In this document: piece by piece, positions 31,514-43,134 of the stretch
Numbering within the stretch: the stretch's first letter is position 1
How the letters are laid out: each line of letters starts with the position of its first letter
Source: Triglochin maritima
Taxonomy: Eukaryota; Streptophyta; Magnoliopsida; Alismatales; Juncaginaceae
Reading direction: 5' to 3'
DNA length: 64,000 nucleotides
Assembly (NCBI GenBank): GCA_963682175.1
Contig: OY821786.1
Location: forward strand, 30,373,501 to 30,437,500
Program-made: the position numbers and the translations under genes
The notes under the pieces: model-generated
What the model was told of the DNA's origin: nothing
The model's database searches: none
Seen by the model: only the letters and a program-made list of their open reading frames with translations

Positions 31514-34500
31514 ATGGATACGCCCGAGAAGTCTCAGAGGGCTAAGAATTCGGTCCCGTCAGGCGTCGAGGTGGGGGAAAGATCCGATCTTGGGCTCTTT
31601 TTCGGGGTTTTTCGGTGGGGGTTTTAGGGTTTTTTGGGGGTGTTTCGGGTTTTGGGTCTTTGGAAGATTCCGTTTTGGGGATTTCGGAGTGGAAAATGGT
31701 TCTTTTTTCTGGGTTTTAGAAATGGTGCCTTTTTTTTAGGTTTGGATTTTGGGTGTGTTTTTCTGTGATCGAGTGGAGAAAGATCGTTTCTTTGAGGTGT
31801 TTTTTGGCTTTAGGTTTATTTTCTAGTGAGAATTTGAATTTTTTGAGATTTAGATTTGAGGTTTCGACCCCATGTATGGATTTTGGAGTGAAGTTTTGAA
31901 CTTTGTGGGGTGGGGTGGGGTGGGGGGTTGTTTAGGTTTTTAGTTTTATTTTCTAGTGAGAATTTGAATTTTTTTTAGATTTAGATTTATGATTTTGACC
32001 TCTTGTGTGCATTTTGGAGTGAAGTTTTGAACTTTGTGGGTTTTGTTTTCGCATGTGATTTTGGTGGGTTTTTCTTCTTCTTTGGGTTAAAGTAATTAAT
32101 TTGGTTGTCATTTGTGTTTATGAAATTTCTGTCGCATTTTGCCATTTTTTGGTTTTTCAGTTGTCATGTTGTCTGTTGTGAAATTATTTCGGCAGTTTGG
32201 TATTTTGACATTTTATTATAGTTTTCTTTCTTTTGGAAGTATTTGTATCAGTGTTTTGTATTTTGGTGAAGTGAACAAGAGAGTGGTTTTCTTTTTCTGT
32301 CACTCCTGAAGAGCTTTTTGGTCAAAAGTTGTCATATTTGGGTTCAACTTTTAAAACTGTTTCAGTTTTGAAGATTTCGCGGTCAAAGTTATGTAACTTT
32401 GGTAAATGACTGTACTCTAGTTTTGTAAGTTGTTATTTCAGATTTTTCTTATGTTTGCCTTTTGTTTAGTCGTGACATGTGTCAGATTCAGTTATTTTTT
32501 GGTATAGTCATGACCAAAACATGCCATTGAATCTTATGGTTATTTAATGTTGTCATCCTTGAAATGTTTCAATTCATGCTTTTGGCGTTTGATGTTTATC
32601 TTACCTGTAATTGCTTTGCCGTATGCTTATATGTGCGATTAATACATGTTAGTGGCAGAATGTTATCTTAATGGGACATTCTTCATGTGCAGGACTCACC
32701 CGTCTTCAATTTCCTCAACAACCTTTCCCCGATACAGACCGTTAAGTCCACACATATCGCTCAAACGGTTCACTCTCTCAGTTTCTGTGCTCTTCCTTCC
32801 ATCTTTACTTCACCTTACATCAACAAACAGAAGGAGCCTAAGCTAGTGGCAAGGTAAATTTACTTCATCTTAGTGGTTTTAAAACATGGTTTTCAGACCT
32901 GACTTGGGCATTAATTGGCCAAGGCACAGAGTGGTCGAGTCAACTGATTTCAAACGTTAGAGAATCAGTTGACCTGTGATGTCATCATGATGTAGTAAAC
33001 AAATATAATTTTTTTTATGTAGACGACAATTGATCTATTAATTTTGATTGTTGGGTTCAGATTCGTTTAAAGGCTTTTATTTAACAGAAGAATCAGATCC
33101 AGTTTTGATTCAGTGAACTAGTGAGCCGTCGCTTCACCAGGTTGAACTGGTTGGCAGGTTGGGCCAGCGGTTTATCTACCAAAATAGATTTTGAACCAAA
33201 CCAGACTTCTCAATCATCCGATTCCCAGTTCTACTGGTCGAGCATGGTGTTCGATCTGGATTTCATAACTCTTAGTTGTAGGGATTCTCCTGCATGTGAT
33301 ACATAATGTTTTTTGGATGCAACGGGGTGAAGCCTTCCTTGGTTATACTCATGCAATGTAATTTGGTATTTTGGTGCTTTGATGTCGAGACAACTTGGAT
33401 GATTGAACAATATGCTTTATTTTGCCTCATTAAGTTTTTCTAGGTTCCTTTAAGTTTAACACTCCTTTGTTTAGGTACCCTCTTACGGATCAAGATGCAA
33501 ATTGTCCTTCCAAGGACATCTCTAGCATTGTTAAGCGTTCTCAACTTGATAACACACTATATGACAAAGGCTTGGAGTTTCCACTCAGTGACACCAGTAG
33601 CAACCGTACTGAACAATGCTCAAGTCTGCAGTCCGAGTCCCTTCAATATGGTCATGGTAGTTGTAGCCAAGAAATGGCACCTTCTAATAAATTTGTCAGG
33701 GGAAGCACGTCGTTGATTGAGTTTGTTCATGATGGTATGGAGGTAGATCAGAATCAGATCCTACCTGAGGTCGAGTTGAAAGATGGGCATCAGAGCACAC
33801 AACCCATGGGAACAGAAATATGTGACTGGAATAGCTTTCTTCCTGATAATTCTGATGATTTGTTGATATTTGATTCCTTTGATGCGTTTGGGACACCTAA
33901 AGGTCGGGGATGGATAGTTGGAAAGCACGTTGCTGGTGTTGCTACTGCCGATGCTAGAGCAGAAGATCGGGGAGATGAGTCCCTTGCAGCTTCTCATCAG
34001 AATGCCTCACATGACCTACTTTCAGATATAAGCAAAAAATACTCGGATAAAAAAGAATTGGATCGGACTACTATTGTTTCTTCCTTACATCATGACATGC
34101 AGATAATGGATCAATCAAGCAGGAAAATGGATGTGGGATCAACCAAGGTAGTCTTCTTAAACAAATTTGTTTGGGAATAGTCTTCTTAAACAAATTTGTT
34201 TGGGAATAGATTTCTTATTTTTGTTTACTAGTGAAGTAACAGGCTGGAACCTAAGCAGATAGTAGTTCAGGGCGAGTTTCTACTTAATATGATTGTATCT
34301 GTATAATAAGAGTGCCATCTTGTTAATGTGAAGTGTAGTGGTCCGACTTTTTGTCTACTTTTGAAGTGTTTTATATGCTCTTATTCTATGTACTACATTT
34401 CTATTTTCAACTAGAAGTGCATTGATAAGAAGTTCCCAAAGAAAATCTGTAATATTTTGATATATAGGTACTTATATGCTTTGCGTTTATGTTTTAAATT

Positions 34501-36984
34501 TGCTAGTATCAACTTTCACTGTAGACAGTACACAAATTACATTAAAATTTGTTGCATTTTTTCTTCTATTGTTACTATGATTCAATTGATCTTGTATCGA
34601 TAATCATCTTCTCGTTGGTTTACTTGCGAGCTACAATAGTGATTTTGTTATGGATGTTTTTGCAGGTTGATTTCCCACTTCAGCAGAGCATGTTACGGCG
34701 TTGTTTGACTTTCGAGGCAGCTATGACTCAGAAAAAAGAAATAATTAGTGATTCATGTCAGGGGACCTTCTCTTCGGACATTAGGCATGCAGGTCATTCA
34801 AAATCTGGAAGTGGCAAGCTAACATGCGTATTGCCCGGCATTGGGCTTCACTTAAATACGCTTGCCTCAGCATCGAAGGATAGGTTGACTAAACATATTG
34901 TTCCTTTTGAGAAATCTCGTAGCTTAAATCCTTCTCCCGGCTCTTTAGCTTCCCAATCAAGTGCCAAAATTACTCTACACAGTTCCTTGTCTGCCGAGAA
35001 AAAGCCAGGATCTGAACTTCCACATGACCTTTCAGCTATCCAAGATGACCCTTCGGGAACTGAGACTGAGAAGATTGACGAGTTGAATCTCAACACTCAG
35101 AAGAAAAAGAAGTATATTATTCTTCCTCTATCTTATTTAAGCATTCTGCCATGGACTTGGTGTCTTTTTTTATTTTTGTCGTACTAAATCTCTTGTTTGT
35201 TGCAGGCTGAGGGTGGAAAACAGTAGCGACAGTGAGTCATGCAAGCGTTGCAACTGTAAGAAGTCCAAGTGCTTGAAGCTGTAAGTTCCTTGCCTACCCT
35301 TATTTTTGTTAACCATAAAATGTACATTATGTTCGTGTCATGTGGTCCACTGTGTTTATTCTTGAGTTCTGGCTTGTTTATGCCATAAATAATTAATCTA
35401 GTAATAATTATTCCATTTTGGTGTATATCTTTTTTTTGGAAAAGGATGGTTTGCACTTTCTATTTCAAAGATCCCTGTCCCTCCTAATTCCTTTTCAAAT
35501 CTTGTCGGTTTCAAGTGTAACCTTTGAAGGATACCAGTTTCTTTTGAGGTCTAGTAATAACTATTCCATCTTGATGTATATCAATTTTTTTTGGGAAAAG
35601 TTCTTTAACACTTTCTATACCAAAGATCCCCCCCTCCCTCCTAATTCCTTTTCAACTCTTGTTGGTTTCAAGTGTAAGCTTTGAAGGATACCAGTTTTGT
35701 TTCTTTTCTGTAGTGTTGCCATTTCAAGTCTACAGTCTTCACTAGCAAAGTCCTTAATTGTTTAGTTGCCATTTTCTAACACAGGTACTGTGAATGTTTT
35801 GCTGCTGGAGTGTACTGCCTTGAGCCCTGTGCATGCCAGGGTTGTATGAACAAGCCTCAACATGAAGACACGGTTTTGGCTACTCGTAAACAGATAGAAT
35901 CACGCAACCCGCTCGCATTTGCTCCTAAAGTGATTGTGGCATCTAAACCCGAGATGGTAGTTGGGGTGGGCTCTTAATTTGAATTCTTACTTTATAAGAC
36001 TTACTTTGATTTTTTCTACATTTTTATACAAAATCTTTAAATAATGCAGGATGAAACCAATAAGACGCCAGCCTCTGCTCGACATAAAAGAGGATGCAAC
36101 TGTAAAAAGTCTAACTGCCTCAAGAAATACTGTGAATGTTATCAGGTTTGTTCGAATTTTTCTTAGTGTACGTCGTAGGGTTGCTTTCTTTGTCATCTGT
36201 AACCTGCTTTTCTTTTCTTTTCTTTTTACAGGGCGGCGCTGGTTGTTCACTGGCCTGTAGATGTGAAGGGTGCAAAAATACCTTTGGTCGAAAGCCTGGT
36301 AAGTTTAGTTATTTATTCAACTACCCATCTAGTAGTGTCTTCTAGTGCCTGTATTTTAGAAACAATAATTTTTGGAACAGGAACAATGCATATTGGAATT
36401 AGTGAAATCGATCATGATCAGGGAGAGCTGGGCGGTAACGAAAACAAAAAACCTGACAATGTGCAAAACCCGGACGCCCACAGCAACAAACATAACATTT
36501 CAGAAGGTTTACCCACTACACCGTCTCTGCTGACTTCAAGGTGTCGTTCTCTTAATTACCTACCTCTTCTTTATCTTCTCGTTGTCGTATGTATTTATTG
36601 TTTGGATGAAAAGCTTATGTGTTTCGATTTTGATATCTCAGAATGCACATTATGCCATTTTCTAGCGGGAAGCCCCCACGATATTCAACGCTTGGTGTAG
36701 GATCTTCCTCACATACATTCAACATATCAAAACCCCCTGCAAAATGCGAATCTTCGTCCTCTCAAGCGAAACTCAGTATAGGAACACCTGATGTTTCAGG
36801 AGGCATCAAGGGTGTGAAGGTTGTGTCGCCAAGCAGAAAAAGAATTTCACCTCCTCGCAGCGAGGCTAGTCTCTACCCAAGTCGCAAGGGAAGTCGGAAA
36901 GTGATACTCCAATCCATCCCTCCCTTTCCATGCCTGGCTTTCGAAGCTAACGATGAGCCCCCCAAACCTAGTTATCAAAGATAA
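31514..36984 (+). CDS. TSO1/SOL1-like: TSO1/SOL-like CXC-domain (CPP/tesmin) transcription regulator
   Basis: Exons by eye: 31514-31570, 32693-32853, 33475-34147, 34666-35111, 35206-35280, 35785-35965, 36050-36145, 36232-36298, 36381-36540 and 36642-36984. They join in frame to 752 residues with GT-AG introns. The N-terminus MDTPEKSQ and the motif [19 protein letters not shown] are diagnostic of TSO1/SOL1/SOL2. Two Cys-rich CXC domains follow (about residues 456-495, [18 protein letters not shown]; about 540-585, [16 protein letters not shown]), joined by the conserved [10 protein letters not shown] linker. Such proteins bind TTTGAA-type CHR DNA in the plant MuvB/DREAM complex and control cell division in floral tissue and meristems. 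The start at 31514 fits the family; an ATG at 31386 is out of frame and could only be an upstream ORF. The exon 6 donor could instead be at 35957, with the same frame. Confidence 0.9.
34149..34206 (+). repeat. 29-bp tandem duplication just inside intron 3 of the CXC gene
   Basis: The unit beginning TAGTCTTCTT occurs at 34149 and 34178. Each copy holds the 14-bp perfect palindrome AAACAAATTTGTTT. It starts one base after the GT of the exon 3 donor begins, so it alters the distance between donor and branch point but not the donor itself. Confidence 0.85.
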
Positions 36985-39900
36985 CAAAAATGCTTCGCGT
37001 ACGCGTCAATTTTGGTGCCGTCTGATGCAGCTACTAAACTACAAATGCATGTTAACTCGACATCGCTTTGGGTGGTCACATCTTGCGGGTTTATGGCACG
37101 TTGAGTAAGCTAATGACGCTCTTTCATGTAACATAATGAAATAAAGGCTTACGCTTTGTTTTCAGGTCCTTCTCCAACTGAAAGGATTGGAGGGTGGATG
37201 TTGTATATTTTATGCCAATGACTACTATGTTGAAGCCTAAATGGTTCTATCAATTTAATTAATTTTTTCTGAGTCTTCCTTTTGCTCTTGTGGTAGCATG
37301 TTTACCAGATAATCATTTGTACTAATTCCACTCCTTCATCTCGAATCTGCTATACGTTTGTTCACCATAATAGTTAAGAGTTGAGTAAAATTCGTCAGGA
37401 CTGGACCGGATCAAATTTCTTGGTCCGAACTTTGTCAGGAATTCGGGTTTGGTCTTGTCTAGATGGAAAATATTTATGTTTTTTTAGTTTTTCGCAATGT
37501 TAATAAAATTTGTTATATAATACTTAGATTTCAACTTATCTACAACGAACAATAAGTAATAATAACATTTTTGACAATTTAATATTATAAGTTTGTATCC
37601 TTTAAACAAAAAAAGTATTAATTAACCATTGCATTTTAGTAAAAAAATTAATTAAATAACTGTAGTTCGAATCGCTCTTGTCCAGGACAGACCAGACCAA
37701 AACCAACCAATTTTGACCGAACCAGATTGAAGACCGAAATTCCCATACCCTCCAAACCGAGGATCGAACTGGAACCGATCAATTCAATCTGCTCTTCGGT
37801 TTGGTGAATTTCGGTTTTCAGTCTGGTACGCTGGAATTGAATCACCCAAGAATGGAACGAAGATCGGAATGAAATCAAGCTGGGAATGAAATAAAATTTT
37901 GATTCCAATCTTCTATTTGGTTGTTACACTTGAGAATTAACCTTGGGAAATAACGATGATTCCATTCTTTTGTTGGGTATCACTTTTTTTAAAAGGGAAT
38001 GACTGAGGCTTCGTTTGGATGTGGGAAGATTGGACCGGTGGTTTCTGTGAATCGGCAGGAAACATGTTTTTGGTATAGTGTAGGTTTTGTATGGGGTTTT
38101 AGCTGTTTGTGTTTGTGGTGTTTGGGTGAGGTGTATTTGGAGAAACGAAAAATGTCTCATCTTATTCGATTTACGTTAATACCCCCCCTCCCCCCATCTA
38201 ATGCTCACAGAACACACCCGCGAAAACGACCACAGTCTATAGGCGCTGCATAACGTCCAGCTGAGGTGCTTCGCGCTGGAGAATGTGTCAAGGGCGGCGG
38301 CGATCGATCCACCCCAGGCCCCTCATGGTGTGTTCTCTTCCCTATGTTTTGATTTGAAATGGTTGAAGAGAAAGAAAATTTCATGCACCGTCGTCCTTAG
38401 TAATTTCAATGTTGGTTTTGTAGTTGCTTTCTTAATACCAACAAGAGAGCTTCTGGAACCTACAAAACCTCATCCAATTGATTCTTTGAAATATATAACT
38501 TATTAATACCAAAGTCCTTGGCAGCCAGGAAGTGAATGAACCTATATAAATATATAGGGTCAATCATCATTACAATTTTCAACTTTAACCCATTTAACCT
38601 TCCATTTTTAAAGGGCAGAAACAAGTTCTACACGTAGAAAACGATGCTCAGGAAGGTGTTTGTGTATTCTATTTATATTATTATGTTTGTATAGAATGAT
38701 TACATGATTTATATATGTGTAAGGGCTAAAATAGTCGTTGTACAAGATTTAGTTGGCAATTGTTAAATAAGTTTAATTAACTGTTTTGATGAAATAATCT
38801 AAAAAGAAGTAGGTGTTGTTATTCCTGTTTTTGTGATGTCAGAACAACACAATTCAATCAATAATTTTCTTGTTGTGAGTTCTTGTTCAGTAATGTGATT
38901 CCCCTATCAGTGGCCTACATTTATTTAATAAAATTGTTGTGCGGTAGGTGTCGTCCTAGATACTGATCATACCCAATAAATTTCTAACAAATGAAAATAA
39001 TTTTGTAGTGGCCACCATGTCATAAAATAAAGGTTAGAATTGGATAGATCACTGAATGGAAAGAAGCCCATAGTGGCAAGATTAAGATTAAGGTGGCTTT
39101 GTTTTTACATTTTTATTTTTTGGGATGTTAGTCATTCTATTCGATTTCCGTCATCTATATTTGATTCTCCATTTACTGTCATTATTGCAGTGATAAAATG
39201 AAGAACACTTGTTATGTAAGTCAATAGTTTGTTTTGCAATTTCAGGTTACGAATACTCCAGAACTTTACAGGCTCACGTTTGTCCCCTTCAAGTCTTCAA
39301 CTACTTCACCTTAGCTGCTGAAGATGTGTAATGAACAAACACGTACAACACTTCTTCATCCACTTCATCCGACGACCGCATAACTACCTGCCCAAGTCCA
39401 ACCATCATCCACTCACACAAGTCTAACCAAAATAATACCCTGCTTAATGTTGATGATTTGAACCCCATGCAGTCCCAACATGGTAAAAACTGTCACTAGT
39501 CCCAATATTCTGAAACTCTAGTATGTTGCAGCCACAACAACAAATTGGATTTGCAGCTACCTCCAGCTGACATTAGATGGGCATAGCAAGCAATTTACAT
39601 CCTACATCATTGACTATAAGCAAAAAAATCAACACAAACCTCAGATGGACTCAAGGTATCCAATATTGAACAAACTTATAACACAGCAAAAGTGTTACAC
39701 ATCCAATCCATCACACAAATAAAAAGAACACAATTTTTTAAGTTTTTTGTCCAAACAAACACAAATAAGAACCATTAAAGAAAGTATTGAACCAAGAATG
39801 ACATAACTGGTTATAACCAATACAACTGAGCACAACAAAGCTAATAAAAACATCAACGCAATCAAGGATTCGAGACCAACAAAGTACTTTCTCATTTTTT
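36985..39900. other. 3' flank of the CXC gene and intergenic DNA
   Basis: An AATGAAATAAAGG polyadenylation-like stretch follows at about 37136-37148. At about 37380-37860 there are scattered GGACCGGA/GACCGAACC/GGTTTGGT-type words typical of a decayed hAT-like insertion; borders were not found. At about 38011-38230 a GGCTTCGTTTGGATGTGGG-type word starts a possible MITE arm. No gene is supported here. Confidence 0.45.
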
Positions 39901-39912
39901 AAGATTGTTTTG

Positions 39913-40870
39913 TTACGCAAACCTACTCCTTAAGTCTCTTGTGATCCATTTCCGTCTACTTTTCTTATCCCTGAGACCGTCGAACACATCTCGCTTTGGA
40001 GCAAATTTAAACACCTCACTCAAGTCCATGAAATCTTTCGATGTTCGTACAACGTTGCATGACCAGGCAAGTTGTAAGCAATCTCCGGCGTTGGGTGGTT
40101 GATAGGCCTTAAGCTCACTGTATATAAAGTTTAAAAGACATGTATAAACACTGAAATACAGTTAGGAGAAATACTTTTGTCAATACATGTTATGGGCACT
40201 AAATTAACATTATGTAGGAATCAACCCATTTAACCAACTAAACCCATTTCATTCGATTTGTATACCCCATGTCACACGATAGAATTTCACAAGAGATAAT
40301 TATATAGCCAAAAAATAAAATATTCTAGCAAAAAATGATGATAACGGTCTGTTTGAGTGCCAATTTTGAAGAATCAAGTATGCACTCGTCTCCAAAAAAA
40401 CTTATTCATGGAAGATTCGATTCTTTTATTGGTGGATGTTTGGCAATCTATGAAACGATATATACATCAACTAGCATGTGCCTATTTATGGGGTGTTAAG
40501 GTTATCCCCCGTCTTCTATTAACTATAAAAAAACACTACTTTTGAAGGAATGAGACTGCATTTATGTACATGGTTTGACAATCATTTTTTAAAAAGTTAA
40601 TTGACATTATTATATCAAAAATGTCGCACCTACTTTACTTACACCTTTGGCAATCAGAGGTTCCATCTGCTGGTGATGCAAAGGGGATGAAGTACCTACA
40701 CGACCACTGGAGACTAAGACGGGAAGGGAGACTACCCAACGGAAGAAGCAGACGGCGCGATGGGCTGAGCGGCGAAGGAGAAGTCGTCGCTGCTGCGATT
40801 TAGGTGGAAGGAGCGTAGAGGTTTGGGTGAATAAGTGTTAAATGTGACTTCATTACAGTTGGTGTGGGTG
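39913..40870 (-). CDS. Possible small minus-strand gene of unknown function
   Basis: Weakly supported. The last exon would run from 40117 to the stop at 39915-39913: after a good acceptor (TATATACAG) it stays open for 67 codons with a non-random look (YQPPNAGDCLQLAW, DLSEVFKFAPKRD). A GC-rich CT-leader-like block at about 40870-40643 ends in the strong donor AAAGGT/GTAAGT. A direct join of the two does not keep an ATG-led frame, so a middle exon, a non-coding first exon or a decayed gene would be needed. I do not recognise the protein. A MITE-like insert (about 40337-40560) may lie in the intron. Confidence 0.25.
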
Positions 40871-40942
40871 AGAATTAATTAAAGTTTCAAGGGTGAAACG
40901 GTCATCTTCATGATGGCAACACATGTAATTACGTTTACAAGT

Positions 40943-41160
40943 AAGGCCGTGTTTGAAAGCCTGGGGCCCACCGATAAACCATCAGAAACAGCTATCCCAT
41001 TGTTTTTGCAAATCCCATTCAAATGCTAGAAACCACGAGAAACCACAAATTATGGCGAAATCAGTTTTCTAAGATTTTTGAAGTTGTTTGGATGTTGGTT
41101 TGAAAATTATTTGGGTTTCTTCATAAACTAAACTTCAAAACCCACATCCAAACGTAGCCT
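40943..41160. mobile_element. Possible MITE of about 210 bp
   Basis: The left end GGCCGTGTTTG and right end CATCCAAACGTAGCC are imperfectly inverted (GGC...GTTTG). The interior has GAAACCACAAATT and AACCCACATCC stretches. The target duplication was not resolved. Confidence 0.4.
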
Positions 41161-42202
41161 GAATGAGATTAATTTACGTTGTATTCCCAATATGCCCTCA
41201 CTTGCACAAGAAATATTGTAAATAAAAATAAATACAATATTAACTTCTAGATTACAAATGTAAAGAAAAATTAAAGAAACATTTACATCAATTTTTCCCA
41301 TTAATTATATTTAATTAATTATGTTAAATATAAACTAAAATGTATGTCCTCTTTAAATAATTCCCTTACAAAGTGTTCCTTTTCTTAGCCAGCAACGTTT
41401 AAAAACTTTCATTATATCGTACAAAATGAAATCAATGTGTATACATATTCTTATTCAATTTTGACACGTTCCATATTTGACCAAAAGGAAATTAATACAA
41501 ATAAAAGTTTACAAAATACATTGTAAAGTTGACTTAATCTAACTCCGTATCAAAATTTTAAATTAAATTAAAAATTAACAAACATTGTAATAAAATATCG
41601 AATACATCAAATATAAAAAAAAATACATGCATAGTTGAAACATCACAATGTAATCAAATACGTATATACATTGATTTTAAAAAATAAAATAAAATTGTAA
41701 ATCAAATACATATACACACATGTGTGTGTAGTGTGTGTATGTATATCTATGTATGTATTTACATATGTATGTATGTATGTACTCATACATGTAGAGAGTA
41801 AAATGTCGTAAATAGTTCAAATTACAACCCAACAATACTTTAAAATTATTACAATTGTTCTCGACTAGTTTTCATATTTTAGAACCGATTTACAATAACA
41901 TCCATGTTAATACCAAAAAATAAATATTTCTCTAGATTAGTAACCAAACAAACATTCAATATTTCACATCTCATGCTATTACGTAAATTAAAATAGTCAA
42001 CTTGGTTATGACACTCAAAATTAAAATATTTTAAAATGTATATTTTTAAATCAAACTTAATCACGTGTATTGATATATCTTAAGTTATAACATACTAAAA
42101 TTTAAGGTCAATCGAAGTTAATTTCACCGTTGTTCTAAAATGCTCATATTTTAACAACTGAAAATTACCGAATTTTGAATTTTTTGGATCAAGGTATACA
42201 AT
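41161..42202. other. AT-rich intergenic DNA
   Basis: No gene or element supported. It includes a GTGTGTGTATGTATG simple repeat at about 41720-41780. Confidence 0.5.
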
Positions 42203-42350
42203 TATTCATTTGATATGAAAAGTTTTACTACATGTTCCTTATATGTTATATATCTCACTCATAAAGTTTCATAGAAAAAACTAACTGGAAGTGACTGAAA
42301 ATGTGATGTCACAACTAAAATGGTTGTATGCCTCGTACAATCCTATTTTT

Positions 42351-42408
<58 letters not shown>

Positions 42409-42816
42409 TTCTCTATGCATACATTGAATTAGATAAATAACATTCACTAAAATACTGAAGAGCATATTTGAAAATTAAAAGAAGAAAGAAGGGAATAACC
42501 TCCAGGAATGTAATCAACTATTCATTTGATATGAAAGTTTTACTACATGTTCCTTGTATGTTATATATCTCACTCATAAAGTTTCATAGAAAAAAAACTA
42601 ACTGGAAGTGACTGAAAATGTGACGTCACAACTAAAATGGTTGTATGCCTCGTACAATCCTATTTTTTCCAATATACACATACATACATACATACATATA
42701 TAGACTTCTCGATGCATACATTGAATTAGATAAATAACATTCACTAAAATACGGAAGAGCATATTTGAAAATTAAAAGAAGAAAAGGGAATAACCTCCAG
42801 GAATGTAATCAACTAA
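42203..42816. repeat. 316-bp tandem duplication upstream of the plastid-protein gene
   Basis: Copy one is 42203-42518 and copy two 42519-42816. They are near identical except for the simple-sequence core: a long (AT)n in copy one (about 42354-42405) against (CATA)n/(TATA) in copy two, plus a few substitutions. Copy two ends about 320 bp before the start codon at 43135, so it may add promoter sequence. Confidence 0.9.
42354..42405 (+). repeat. (AT)n microsatellite
   Basis: About 52 bp of uninterrupted AT dinucleotide repeat in the first copy of the 316-bp duplication; the second copy carries a CATA-type repeat at the same place. Confidence 0.9.
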
Positions 42817-43134
42817 TCACCATTCCTAAGGGGATACAAAGGAATCACCATTCCCGTGTATAGGGATCACGTGTCTTTCCCAAAAATTGAAACGAAACAT
42901 GAAAATGGAAGCTGATTCCATTCCTTCCCTAATTCCTGCATACCAATAGCCAAACGTAACACTGCGGCAAATTGAAGCCCAACGAATCGCAAAAAAAAAA
43001 AAAGAAAAAGAAGAAATTTCAAAGATTAGGTCCAAAGAAGGCCCACAAAGCCCATTAAACTCCCTCCTCTCCTCTCCATCTATCACCTTCTCCACACCAC
43101 ACATCCTCTCTCTCTCTCCCCCCTCAAATCAACC

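Noticed and set aside
31386..31739. 117-codon open frame starting upstream of the CXC gene
   Set aside because: It is out of frame with the family-typical start at 31514 and runs through the intron 1 donor; at best an upstream ORF.
36985..43134. tRNA or SINE signatures near TTCGAATC-type words
   Set aside because: No cloverleaf or A-box/B-box pair could be made around them.
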